DNA from: Hawksworthiomyces lignivorus
Taxonomy: Eukaryota; Ascomycota; Sordariomycetes; Ophiostomatales; Ophiostomataceae
Length of the DNA stretch: 64,000 bases
Assembly: GCA_002917075.1 (NCBI GenBank)
Contig: NTMA01000122.1
Coordinates: 1-64,000 of the forward strand
Direction of reading: 5' to 3'
The notes under the pieces are model-generated. The model had not been told where the DNA came from, searched no databases, and was given only the letters and a program-made list of their open reading frames with translations. The translations under genes were made by a program, and so were the position numbers. Of the stretch, positions 20,213 through 33,000 are shown in pieces (the first letter of the stretch is position 1; every line of letters begins with the position of its first letter).

Positions 20213-22993
20213 TCAAAACATGATCCATTCTACTTCAACACCTGGTCCGCCAATACACCTTGTCCAGTTGAAAGGTCCCTGGCGGGTGATACCGTCCTTA
20301 TCGTGCCCATCGTTGTCATGGATATCACCGGACCACAGGCGCTCAAGCACATCCAGAGCTGCCAAATTGTTCATATAACCTGAACGAGACATAATCTCCC
20401 GGCATTTCGACCGCACAAGACTCTGCTGCAACTCGTTGACGCATTCACTGCCAGCAACAAAGAGCGGCCAGAGCAAAAATTTCTCGGCAGACGAGCCGGC
20501 CTCGAGACTGGTGGCGTAATATACTACCTGGCTGACAAGGTTCCGGAAGTTGCTGTGCGTTGACGGCACGTTGGGGCTAGCCAATCGCTCTGTGTACAAC
20601 AGAGCGGCATGACGAAAGGCCTCTGAAAGCGACCCCAGGTCACGCACCTGCCCACTTGTCGGTGGTGTAACACCTTGCAACGAGGCTAGCAGCCGCTGAG
20701 GTTCAAATTCCCAAGATTGCAGTGCGATACGCGCCTCCTTCCATTCGCGCCAAAATGTTGAGCGGTGATCGTCCAAGGCAGAGGAAGAGGTAACCGGAAC
20801 CGGCGGCAGCGGGTCTTCCTCGTCAATTGTCGAACCCAGACCGCCCAAGTATATTTCAGGACCATGGTGGGCTTGGTGGTGTGTATGGCCACGGCGGACT
20901 CTGCTGGTGTTCGCACTGCTAGAGCTGATGGGACTGTTACCCATATTCAAGAGATTCTGCACAGGCCGATTTTGAGACAAGAGGTTGAGGCGACCAAGCT
21001 TGATAATAGTGCGGAAAAGTTCACGATCACATCCAACGAGGTTCTCAGCACCCTGGGGCAGCAGCTGCGTATCAGGCATGACGCCATAAAACGAAGTGTT
21101 AAGCTGGGCTTCGCGGTCATTGATACTTGCGGATATGGCATCAAAATAGGTGAAGATCGCCTCCATCCAAGCACAATCACGAGATGGCGGAAAAGGCGAT
21201 GTACGGCGCAAACCGAGGATCTTTTTGACTCCAGCAAAATGAGTATGAAAGCGGGCAATGCCCGATTCAGCCATACGGTAATGGCACAGTAAGAGTATGG
21301 TAGCCAAAACAGAATCTTCACGAGATTTGACTGGGTCGTTGAGCTGCTCATTTAGGAGGTGTACGGCTAAGTTGCGGTGCTGGTATTCTTCAGAAACGGA
21401 ATGCTCCTCAGGGGCATTCGGGTCTTCAGAAGATTCCGAAAGTTCGCGTGAGTGCTGGCCAAGGCTGATTCTGCGCTTCATTCGCAGATTGCAAGACGCC
21501 AGGGCGCAAATTGCGTGTTGCAAGCTTCTGCTGCCACGAGCTAGTTGCATGATGTGAACTCGAAAGGGGTTGGCAGGGCCATCAATAAAGACCATCGATG
21601 GGCACATGGTATTCTCATAGTAATCGATGAAGAATGGCATCTTTGCAAGAAGGTCGGAGTTGAGAGGTAAGCCCTGCTGCTCATCTAGCATGGTTGGCCA
21701 TGCCAGATTCATGGATGCCGGTTGCATTTGAGGCGAAGTTTCATTGTCAGTAAAAGGTCCCCAAAATTGGCCGGTCGAATGAGCACTCGTGCTGTAGCCG
21801 TCCGTATCCGGCGGCGTTCCTAACCAAGTTAGCAAACATGAATACATCCAACTGACTCTTCACCTAGAGAAGGCATACATCAACATGAACTCACCCATTG
21901 AGTCGCTTTCCTGCAGAAGCTTTGCGCTCAGATTTGCGTCAAAGTTCTCTGGGTGAGGCGACGTCAAACTCGAGTCTTGTTCCGAGGTAGCATAGATAAG
22001 ACTCGGACACGAGGTTGGGGCTGGCCGCCGCTCAATCATCATGCCGGCAATGGGACTCCGAGGTACAGGCGAACAATTACTAGTGAGATTATCATAGACC
22101 ATAGCAGTAGGACTAGGCACGAATGTTATATCTTCACGGGTAAAAGACTGATTCATAGGTGACATATAGTCGATGTCGCTCAAGGAATCCACTGAAGCAG
22201 AGAGGTGATGTTCTGATCTTGTTGCGTGATGGGCTAATCTGCCGGCTTCTTGCTGCAGAAGATAATGTTGCTGCTGCTGCTGCTGGTGCGTGCTGAAGGG
22301 CAAGATATCTGCAGGTAAGTTGGCAGAATACGGCGGGAGCGAAGCGGCAGCGGCCCACTGCTGCTGTTCCATAGACACGGGAACAGAGACCGGTACGGGT
22401 ATAGGAGCAGATGTTGCCATAGAATGACTTGTGGGAATCTGTGGATAGTCGTAAGCGGAATAAGGAGTGGTAGGCATCGAAGGCGAGCGCTCATAAACCA
22501 GTTCACCATCGTCTTGACGAGGGCCACGAGATGGGATGGAGGTTGTTGCAGCAACAGCTACGGGCAGTGATGTGACTGCCGCCAAAGCATCCTGTTCGCT
22601 CCATGAGTTCAGGGGAGTAGTTGCTGATTCGGCTCGGTGCCGAGCTGGAGACGAACTCGCAGATTTCCTCGTGCCGCCGGGCGTGTTACCTGAGCTGGTT
22701 CCGGAGCTTGAGCTGACGGGAGGGGCTTTGGCAATGGGTAAAGAGAGGCCACGAAGCTTGCCTCGGCTAGCTACGCCCACTCCCCATGTTAGTTGGGTTT
22801 TATACCCAGAGCATTCATTGCCGACTTCGAGGCATTGCGAGCAGTACGGTCGCCTCCTATCACACTTGACGTTTCTTTTGGAGCAAGTGAAGCAATCGTC
22901 GGCAGCTCCGCCAGCGGGCGTACGACGTCGACGCTTCCGTACAGCAGCTGCATCAGCTGCCTTGGGGGGCTGGACAGTAAGTGGGACGGTCAT
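20213..22993 (-). CDS. Zn2Cys6 transcription factor with fungal-specific domain
   Basis: Predicted exons are 21895-22993 and 20213-21819, giving 901 residues. The 75-bp intron is GTGAGT...GTTAG with a GCTAAC branch site and joins GDSMG-type coding to TPPDTDG. A basic run (RKRRRR, 19-24) precedes a binuclear zinc cluster with cysteines at 34, 37, 44, 51, 54 and 61 (C-x2-C-x6-C-x6-C-x2-C-x6-C). LTWGVGVASRGKLRG follows, a segment I associate with one conserved ascomycete subfamily (possibly SfgA-like, unverified). A long Ser/Pro/Gln-rich linker leads to a helical C-terminal half of the fungal transcription factor domain 2 type (PF11951). It acts in the nucleus as a DNA-binding regulator. The targets are unknown; the neighbouring aldolase and oxidoreductase are candidates. 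Two short uORFs lie just upstream. Confidence 0.9.
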
Positions 22994-23002
22994 GGTGTTT
23001 GT

Positions 23003-23094
23003 TCAGATATGGTTGGTCATGTGAATATCTGAGGTAGGAGAGATAGAGTGACGGTTTGAGACTGAGAGTTGCTGATGCTAGCTGAAGAGAACAT
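23003..23094 (-). promoter_or_regulatory. two overlapping uORFs before the Zn2Cys6 gene
   Basis: Reading the minus strand, ATG at 23094 opens a 25-codon frame ending TGA at 23017. Its stop overlaps a second ATG at 23020, which opens a 5-codon frame ending at 23003, nine bases before the main ATG. If the mRNA leader includes them, they could limit translation of the regulator. Leader extent is not known. Confidence 0.5.
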
Positions 23095-23786
23095 AGAGGG
23101 AAGAAGAAGAGAAGGTATAGAATCCAAGATCCGATGTGGAGAGCTCAAAAAGAGGTTTATTTCTTATAGAGAAAGCCTCCGAAATCATTGATCGGGAGTT
23201 TCTTCCAAGACCAGTCTATCGTTCTAGTAGTTGCTGTCGAACGGGGGCAGACGAAGGATATTAATATGAAAACGAGAGCGGCCCATTACGGGTCAGTCTT
23301 CTCGAGATGTAAAGATGCACGGGCTGTCAACAAGAAACTAGCAGAGGAAGCGGCCGTGCAGCCAAGAGGAGGAGAGCCAAGAGTTACGACAAATGACATG
23401 AAGAAGAACACGAATATCAAGATATCAAAAATAAAATAAATGAAGAGTGCCAAAATGGTAACGAGATACTAGGAGAGAATGGGAAAGGGGAGCAGCTGAG
23501 CAGTCTGAGAAAGAAGATGGAGCATGCGGCGTGAACAAAGAACGACAAGGTCCTGTTTTAATAAAAGTAGTGCCCCCATGAAAGACAGCAGTAAGAGGCA
23601 GAGAGAGATTTGGTGTGTGCAAGGATTGGCAGGATGCGCACTGCTATTCCAGATGATCTCTGTAGTAGTCCTCGCCTCTTAGAGGACATCGTCTCTGCAT
23701 ATGGGAGGGACATCAACCAAGAAGGATACAAACAAGTACAAGTTCGATGGAACCAGGAAAGGGGGGGAGGAGGGGTGCGAAGAAGT

Positions 23787-23843
23787 GGGTTAGGGGGGAG
23801 GGGGGTGTAGAAAGAAGAGGAGAGAGGGTGGGGTTGGGGAGGG
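23787..23843 (+). other. G-quadruplex-type G-run cluster
   Basis: The sequence GGGTGGGGTTGGGGAGGG at 23826-23843 has four runs of at least three G with loops of 1, 2 and 1 base. Another group of runs (GGG, six G, six G) sits at 23787-23805. They lie about 0.8 kb upstream of the regulator's ATG, on the strand that is template for it. Confidence 0.7.
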
Positions 23844-24012
23844 TCTGCAGGAGAGGTGTACGAAAGTGTACGGCGGATAACCTTACAGACTTTACATTAC
23901 GAGAATGAGATGCTATGGTCGTCGGAGAGAGAAGACAGGGCCGGAAAGAATGCGAGAAAGAGAGAAGACTGCGGGGGGGCTGGAGAGAGCCGTATTTGAA
24001 GACCAAGTACAC

Positions 24013-27000
24013 CCATTAGAGAGAAGAGAAGGACGGCATAGCTCATGCAAATGACGACTTTGGTCTCTGCATATCACAGTGCCATGCTGATGCTCTGTTT
24101 TCTCTGATGCACTTACAATGTCCCCTGACGAGATAGAACGGATAAGTCCAGCTGAAAAGCCACAGCAGAGACAGGCAACAGAAAGAGGCGGCGTAGTTTA
24201 TAACTATCACGAGAGTGAGAAGAACGGACAATAGAGCCACTCAGAAGCGCTGATGATAGTGGAAACGATGAGTTTAGCTTTGGACAGGGGACCTCCTCAA
24301 AACCACTATGATCAGCAGAGAGGGGAAAGAGCAAAGGGCGACAAAGTAATTCGTACGAGTGCGAGTAAAATGGGCGGTCGCGATGGCTGAGACCTTAGCC
24401 CGTAGGCAAAATTCTTTTGTTTTGGAGGCAAAGCGCGATGGGGAGTGACAAGGGTTGGTAAGCGGCAGCAGGGAAAAGAACCAGGGGGCTTTGTTTGGGG
24501 TGTGCTGGTTGACGAAATTTTAGCGTATTTTCGAAGCTTAAGTGAGCAGCTAAGTACTTCTCCATACAAAAAACACCGTTCCGGGAAAAATGTCCTTATG
24601 AAGGGAAAAGGCAGGGAAGCCAGGCGAGCCAGAGGGCATTAGTCTCTTCTGTTGGCCCTCCCGCTGGCGGCTCTATTAATTCCATTTTGCTACTTCCCCA
24701 TCGTGTCGCTGTCTAATACATTAATTTCTTAAATGTTTACGTTTTCCCAAGTTTATTATTTCACTCTCAGACCTACTTCCAAGGGGGGGTTTATTTTTGT
24801 ATATGCATGTGAAAAGGTAAGCCGCGGGATGTCAGTTTTGCGACCGTGAAGTTACCGAAGCCTGTCGGTCCGCCTGGCGAGGCAAAACACCGGGTCTTCT
24901 TTCGTAAACGAAGTATTTTCACATCTGCACGGAGATGCCGTCATAAACAGAAACGCCTCTAAATTTCGAAACCAGACCCCCAAACTGAGGCCAAAAGAAC
25001 GTGCACAAGAATAACAGAAACATAGTATGAGCAAAAATGGAAAATTTGTCCCTATGCCTCGTTTTACAGGTTTACGGGAAGAGCGAGCGTATCCCGCAGC
25101 TGCTCTTGCAGCCGGGCCTATTACAGTTGGCATGTATGCGTACGGGAATATCTTACATGTGTTTGGGCAGAACGTCGGGCGCCGTTATAAAAACTAGGGG
25201 TAGAGTGGCGTGCATTGCACAACTCAGCCCTGAAGGGGGGCAATTCTCAAATTCCTCCCGTCACAGATTCTTGAACATTTCTTTTTCTTTGGCGCATCAT
25301 GCTCGTATTTTGTCCTTCCTCTAGATCTTTCATTTACGAGAATCCCATGGCCTCATCATATTGTCGCTGAGCTTACGTGTTGGTCAGAGCGCAGGGTGCG
25401 CTGTATCAGAGCATGTTCTCTCACTTGCACAAATAAAGGCTGCACAGAAACGATGCAGAAGAAGGTGTGCCTTGTAATTTAATCACACAAAGGTCATTTT
25501 TCAGCAGCAAAAAAAATAGATATCTCCATTTTGATAACATTAACTATATACTTCTGGATGCAAGAGAAAGAACTAGTTGACCCGGCACTGACGGCATATT
25601 TCCGGGACTTGGATCCATTCAGAAGCCAATCCTCTCCTCCATTGTTTTTGTTTTGCTCCTTCGACCCCGTACCCGTCCAAAATGCGAGCTTCCGTATTGT
25701 ACCCGTACTCCAGATGAACACACAGACTGTACCGTATGGATAGCCGTAGACAAGAGACCAAAAAGAGACAAGCAATGAGAAACGAACCGCAATGAGAAGG
25801 GTCCTATTCTTAGGAGACTGCGCCGGACCCAATAAGGCTTGGCAACTCAATTTATTTCCTATCTAGCGGGATCCGTAAACCGGGTGACATAAATGTTAGA
25901 GGATGTGCTCCCAAGGCATGTTCAAGGTGGGAAGATAGCACAGCACAATATTGAAGAGACAAAGGCGGAGCCAACGACGAAAAAGAGCAGGACATGTTCT
26001 GTAGAATTGCGCAACGACAAACAACGCGATTTGGAGGCGTGGGGGGCAGATGAGGCGCGGTCACCCAACTCACCAGCCTACTAGGTTGGTTTTTTCTCCA
26101 TTTGTGTTCGCTGTCCTTTTAATTGCCCGCAGTAACGTTAATCTATCTCTACTGAGTTGGCCATCCTGGGTTGTCTTATGTGATCGATCTTTCTCAGCGC
26201 AAAGTACGCAGTCTACAGAGCACGCGAGCAAATGCTGCTGCTGGGTTAAAGTGGACCGGTGACTCTGATGGCAGGCGACGATGGCGGGCACTTCATTTTG
26301 CAGATTTGCCTCCATCCCTTGCCTGCAAGAAAACGCTTTGGCTCCAACAAAATTTTTTTTTTTTTTCTTTTTAAAAAAGTAGTCAAAAATAGAAATACTC
26401 TTTAGCACAAATCAGATATATGCAAACTTTTATTTCCTTACCAATGAAGCTTTTCTCAACAAACTGCTTCGTGACTTGATGCCAAACGCAGGACCTGTCC
26501 GGATGATAGCATGCTGAAGCTCTCAACACTGGATAGAACCAAAAATAACCACACTATGCCCCAGAACCTCTGCTTACTTGGAGGGACAGTGTGGTAGACC
26601 ACCATTAAGATAAACCACGCCAGATTCGTACGAATGTCTACTGTGGGCTGTTCACATTCACATCTAGCTGATGTCAGTCGCCTAGCGGAGACAGATTGCG
26701 ATTTGGTTGTCGCCTCTTATTGGCCTCTCTGCTTAGTCCTTCCGTCGCGCACCCATTTTGTTCCCACTCAAAAGGCTCTTTTCATTTTGCTTCTTTCTTT
26801 CTTCTTATTTTTCCACGCAGGCTTCTATGGAGCTACGTCCTCGATATGATTGGCCCCCGCTAGTAAAAGAAGCTCTTTCGAGTCTTCTCCGTTGAGATAT
26901 TCCTGCAGCTATTTTAGCACATCTCCAAAACCAAAGAAAAACAAGACACAAGCACAGGACACTATAACTATTTGGGGGCTGGCTTTGCTCCTGATCTTCG

Positions 27001-30000
27001 GCTAACTCCGAGTGGTTGACGATGCAGCACAGCGTTCTTACAATTCGAGCTGCACAGAGGGAGCAATGCTTGCAACTCCACGAACAATGCACCATACTTC
27101 GTACACTACGCCGGAATACAGAAGTATTTTTCCCCTAGTGCTTAAGTGGTATGCGTTTAAAGAAAAGCAAAAGGCATATTTTTCTTAGCGTAAGGCCTCA
27201 GCGATGCGGTGAACAACGGAGCCTCCGGGACCCTTTCTGCTGCTGCAGAGTAGTTGCACGTACGGAGTTACGGTAGGAAGCCTATCTACAGTGCTTGCAT
27301 TTGATAATGTAGAATGCCCTAGCAAAACTTGCTCCTGTCCCACCCAAGAGATATTTCTCTCCCAGACTACCCTGCAGACGGACGGCTCGGCCACAATGAG
27401 TGGGACGGAGAAAGAGGCCAGATTTGTCATGCAGTGAGTGAGTTCTTTACATACCTTCCCACTATTCTTTCCCGCCTAGTTTTCCAGGTATCACAACAGC
27501 GCACGTCAGAGCTTGCCTCAAATATGTGCCTTCTGAGTGTGCGAGATCCCAACGGCCTCGCCCACGTAAAAAAGGCTGATTGCCCAGACTTTACTGTAGT
27601 AAGTGACCGAAGTAGATAATATCAACACGGGAGCAAAGAATAACAATTGCTGCGCCTTGAGGTCCCTGCTCGACACGTCAAGATTCTCTAGACAACCCCA
27701 GTAGAGATACTTCTACAGACTCCATGCAGCCTGCCCTTTGCCTCGTTACGTTGAAGACCCTGTCCATGAACTTATTGTGCGCCTGGCCCTACCACTTGCT
27801 TTCATTTCCTTTGTTTCTAGCATAGCTTCTCATATCCTAGTTTGTCACCGGTCAACGAGATTGAATATCTGGCCTAAGCGTCTTCACATGGCATATTCTT
27901 GACGATGCCTCATCTTCTTCCACCTCATCTACATCAGTTACCGACTGATCCTCGGATGGGGCCTTTCCGCGGCGGTCATTGCCCCTTGCATGTCCAGGAA
28001 GATGCGGAATGAACTGCAAATTTAAACAGAGAGAAAGGAGAAAAGGAGGGGAACAAAGCATGGGAAGGATTAACAAAAGGGCCGGATGCCACCGTATTGC
28101 CTCGAGCTCGAGCCTCAATAGCCGAAACTAAAACAAGCTGAGAAGACCGGGGAGGATACGAAATAAGACATGCCAGTAGAGAACAGGGAAGAACGAGGTT
28201 ATCTCACGCCATAGCTGATGCCCTTGTCGTCTGTTCGATGTGGATGTGAACCTCAGATCCAGGAATCGGCATTCGCACCTTTTTTTTCTCACTACATATC
28301 TTATTTCTTCTCCTTTCTCCCCGAGCCTGTTGTATGAAGAAGACGGGCAGTTTTGCTTCACCGACGCCGGTTTTGGTTGGATTGTGTAGCGATAGGAGGG
28401 TTTCATTGACGGGATGTGGCTAACACAGGAAACTTTGTTTTCCTCTTTCCCCCACCTTATCGACATATCGAGTCTCTAGAATGCCCCCTCCCCCTTCCCG
28501 TTGTTCAAGAGTCCAACGTCGGTCCTGACAGGTTAGCCTTTCCTGACGGTCCAAGACGTGTGGCCCGTACGTACTGTTTTGCATTTGAGTACGAGGTACG
28601 ACCTTGCCGTGCGCTGAAGGTACATATGTACTACGACACTCGAACAAGGTCGTCCACCTGCAGAAAATACGCTTAGGAAAAAGGGCGCTTCCCGCATACC
28701 GTTAGCCCACACTCAATTTCACTTAGCACTAATGCACAATTCCTCACGCCCCACGGGCCTGTCCACAGCAAGCATCTCGTTGTTTTCTAGCAACGGTCGA
28801 CAAACTACACAAGAAACGCTACGGGACTTGGTGCTTCGGCTCCCACATGCTTTCTCTCGCGTTGAATGATGGGAGGGGAGATGCGACCCAATTCCGCCTC
28901 TCAAGGCATTTTAAATTCCTATGCCTTGAAAAGCCGATATGAATACACATACGCAAGCACCCTTTTCAAACGGACAGCATTCATCCCAACGCAGCTTAGT
29001 CGAAGTTGGCACAAGCGACGACACTCTTTGAAGGCCGACAGTGCCGTGGTCAAGGAATGACTTGTAGATGCCAGTTAGAGTAGAGGGGGACCATTGACAG
29101 CAGATCATTTCAAATGGGGCTCATCATTTGTTTACGCAAAGTTCCTGGAGGCGATCCATTTACTGGCTCGGAAGGCAGCGAGTGCTACGGGACAGGGAAA
29201 TCAGCGGGGAAGTTAAAAAAAGAAACAAAGCTCTTAGGGATATCCAGAGGACTCTGCCCGCAACCCTATGCAAATAAATTGCCCTCCACAAGTGTTTCTA
29301 AAAATTACTTCCATCGTCGTTTTGTCTGCGCCTCCTGCTTTGCTAGACTTCCCCATCTCTTTCTCAGCTGGACGTTGAAACATGGCGCTCCCCAGACTCA
29401 TCTCTCGCGCCGTAGCCTAGACCAAGTCAACCGAAGCACCGAGGCCAAGATGCAACACGATAGAAAGAGGAAGGCAAATAACTAGATTCCACTTGGGGAG
29501 GGGTTGTAGAATCAAGAACGGAAGGAGAGAAAAGATTATGACCCCAAAGTCAATACCAGGTAGAAGATAAAGAAGCTTTTGGCAAACGAAGCGCTCGACT
29601 GTACCATATGTACACGTTCTGTCTACACCTTGCGAGATTGCGTTCCGAGGATCTTCAGTATTCCAATGCGAGAAAAGGAAGCCATGCAGACTTAGGGGTA
29701 GGTAGAAAGTAGACGATGATACTTCATCTCTGCATTCTGCAAGAAAAATTAGCACTGTGCGTAGCATCAATTTGTGTTCTCGCCAACGTCAAGGGTTCCT
29801 CTCAAAAAAGTCTTGTATGTTTTTGTCTTTCTGAAGCACGTTGACTCGTCCAAATTCGAATAGCTTTCAGCTGCATGGTGAGTGCCGATCGTGCCTCGCC
29901 GATGACCGATAGCTGCCAAGTAATATACACCACGGCGAGGGTGGCCTGGCCGGTCTTTTCAGCCCGTTTTGCAGGTAGCCACTAGCCTCACAGCGACAAA

Positions 30001-33000
30001 TTCGGTGTATATGCGTCCGAATCCGCCGTGCAGGTGCGTTTTCGGTTTCCTTTTACCTCATATATTTTGTTGTTTTGGTTATTTTATACCGCCTTGGTCT
30101 ATTTTGGGTCTTCTTTTTATTGCCTTTTGAGGTCTGAGCTCACGCGTTCATTTTAATTTTGCGTTTCTTCGTGGTGTTTTCTAGTCTTCTTTTCTGACCT
30201 CGCCGCTCTTCACAAGCTAAACATGCAACACAGGAAAAAAGGGGCCTCGGCATGGCAGCATCTGTCAGACATCTACATAACGTAAAACATACAATCATCG
30301 CGGCGAAGTCACTATCCCGTCATAGACCTGAAAGGGGAAACGAGTTGACTTTTTACATTAGTTGTGGTCTGTTCTTTGCATGCAGAAACAAGAGATTGTC
30401 TCTTTTTGCTTCGAGAACTGTCTCGCCTGTCAACACTGCTTCTGTCTTAGTTTGCAAACTTGTAGGGCTTGCGCTCTGTGAGTCTCGTACGCATTTCCCT
30501 TTTTACACATGCGCCTAATCTTTGCTACGCAGAGGGCTCTATCAGGGAAAGCCCTAAGTTCAGAAAAAGCTTGTAATCTTGTACATGCTCAAATGCATGC
30601 TCTGTTTAATGCCCACAAATTGATACCTGCGAGGAGAGACATGGCGAGGGAGCCAAAATATCGAGATCAAGAAAGTTGCTGCACCAGAATCGCATGCGTG
30701 TACGTGTACAAGGAGGTATCTATCGCAGGCGTCTACTGACAGACAAGAGAATCCCACTTTTCTGCTTTGTTGGCAGATTACGACGAGGTTTTTGCGCTAG
30801 CCTCGCCATTCTAATCCCAATTTGTATGTTTTCTCCTTGCCCGCTCTCTACTTCACACCCCCCTTCGGACGCTAGAAGGACCGAAGAAGCCTGCATGGAA
30901 GCTTTTTCGTGGTCACTTCCCCTCTTCTCACTGTTCGGCCGTTCCTTGGCTCCTTTGTTGTTCCCGTCGTCCCCCTTTCTGAACGGGAGAAAACCCGCAA
31001 TGCAGATAACAGCAGCCTCTTTACGAAGCCGAAAGGTAACGGATGTTCTCGCAGCACCCCAGGCGCCCCAAATCTCTTCCCTGGTATACCAGCACGATTT
31101 ATGAGGCGATGCTGAGACCACATTATACAGACTAGCACAGCAAATCTATGAATGTTCGCTCTCGCCAACCCCCCTTACAATGCTCGTACAGCAGCTCTAA
31201 ATCGTTTTGCAGCTCACTTTGTTCACCAACGACCTATGCAGAGCACCGACTGTCGAGATACTGCACTTGAGCGACGAGCTGCCAGGTGGGGAGACATCCT
31301 GCTGCATCGAAAAGGCTTCTGCCTCTTTTGTACCCCCCCCCTTTTTTTCAAAGAAGGTTGCGCGTATCATCTCATTGGCCTGTTCGTTTTTTCCCTCTAA
31401 AATTCAACGCCAGGTTTCCCGCCTCTCGTGATATCCACACCCCCACACGCCCTCCCCCCGGCCAAATTTTTATCTCTCACCGTGCTATGTATGTATCCAG
31501 TCTTCTCCTCGTCCTGTCCTGCAATCGTTCGTTCGTTTGCCGCCACTCCAGATGATGCACTAGTGCACGTAAACCTAGTAAGCCTCTCTGTGAGGCGAAA
31601 ATTGTGGTCAGGGAACGGGGAATACAAGAAGGAACATGCTGTCGTGAGATCAATCGGCCGACGCAAATCATTGGCAAGCCCACGTTCGAGAAGCTCGGGA
31701 GAAGGGCAAAGGGCGAGCGGGAGGAAAAGGGTTGGCAAAGCGCTATTCTACTCAAGGAGAGTGGCTGGGCATGAACGCTTCGAAGGGCAGCAGCTCCTTC
31801 AATGTTCTTAATCGGAATATAATGGCACGCTTGTGCGCTGCACGAATACGTAAAAAAAGCCTTTTTTTTTTCTCGCTTTACCCTATCTTTGCCTTCATTT
31901 GATTGTCCACATCCGCGAGTTGCCGTCGAGATCGTCGTTCCCACAAATTTAGGAGAGAAAATAATTCAAGAAGAAGCGACCATTAGACGCCAAATGGGGC
32001 ATTAACAGAAAGGAACAAAAGAGAAAAAGAACGACCATTGGTCTCGAAAAACCGAGACAAGCCGTTCATATACATAACAGTACGTCGTAGAAGGCTTGAT
32101 AAAATACGCCGTTTTTGCTCTTTCAATTACCTTTTAGATTTACGAAAAGGATTCTTCTAGTTGCAAAGTAGATGGTGAGTGAAAGATTTTGCAGCTCAAG
32201 ATCGCTCTTCAATGTTGACAATACTTTATCGAATTGTAAAAAAGAAAGTCAATTGCATCTCAAGATAGCATATCTTCCCTATCGTAATTTGGCTGCCATC
32301 TTTTCAGATATGTCGTATAAACGGCGCACAGAAAAATGAGCCGCGGAGAAATGAAGAAAGCTTTCGTTACTGTATGTAGGTTCTGCCCTTCCCATATCTA
32401 ATCTACATACAACCCATCCAGCCCGCTGGCTTAGAGCTTATGTACAAGCACCGCTATACTCCACGTTTCCCCTTTATTTTACATTTTTTTCTTCCTCACC
32501 GACGGATTTGTTCGGTCCTTTTCTTTGCTTTTTGCGCCACTCATACACCAAGCCTGGCTGCTTGGAATCGTCAATAGTTTTACGTACTCTGTACCTTGGA
32601 ACCTGCCTTTGGGCTTTTCTGATGCCGAACTTCTTTTTGTCGTCTCCATACAGTTTTCTCATTCTAACCTACTGCATAACCTCCGGGCCTTCCATCAAAG
32701 GAGGGACTTTTCTCTCAGCATCGACGCCGGGACACCGCATTTCTGCAAGTCCCTGTTGGATACCTAGCTACGACAAGGGCAGCGTAACACCGCATTGGTA
32801 CTTTTTCGTCTCATTAGCATTCTCCGGCTAAAAAACGCTCGGCGACCAGCGGTTGCATTTTCCTCTTGCCTGGTACAACGCCCCGGATATTTTAAACTCT
32901 ATCTACTCGTATACGGCCGTCTAGCCAAGTCTCACTGCCTGCACAGAAATGGCAAATCACCTTTTAGATAACACTAGCAGCACAGGAAAACAAGAAGTGC

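Larger units (their letters stand above)
22994..24012. other. leader and promoter of the Zn2Cys6 gene, purine-rich on the plus strand
   Basis: The minus strand is strongly pyrimidine-rich at about 23095-23160 and again at 23750-23960, as at fungal transcription starts. A long transcribed leader is plausible. Open frames here are low-complexity Ser/Pro/Leu products of CT-rich DNA and are not called. Confidence 0.5.

Noticed and set aside
23787..23798. GGGTTAGGGGGG as a possible interstitial telomere repeat
   Set aside because: There is only one TTAGGG unit and no tandem array, so it is treated as part of a G-rich tract.
27000..27065. CCGAGTGGTTGAC resembling a tRNA-Ser/Leu A-box, with a weak B-box-like AATTCGAGC downstream
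   Set aside because: The acceptor and T stems do not pair and the B-box deviates at key positions.
30676..31944. Several 110-155-codon frames on both strands in the gene-free region
   Set aside because: They overlap each other in all frames, are rich in Ser/Arg/Cys as random translations are, and show no transposase, reverse-transcriptase or secreted-protein features.
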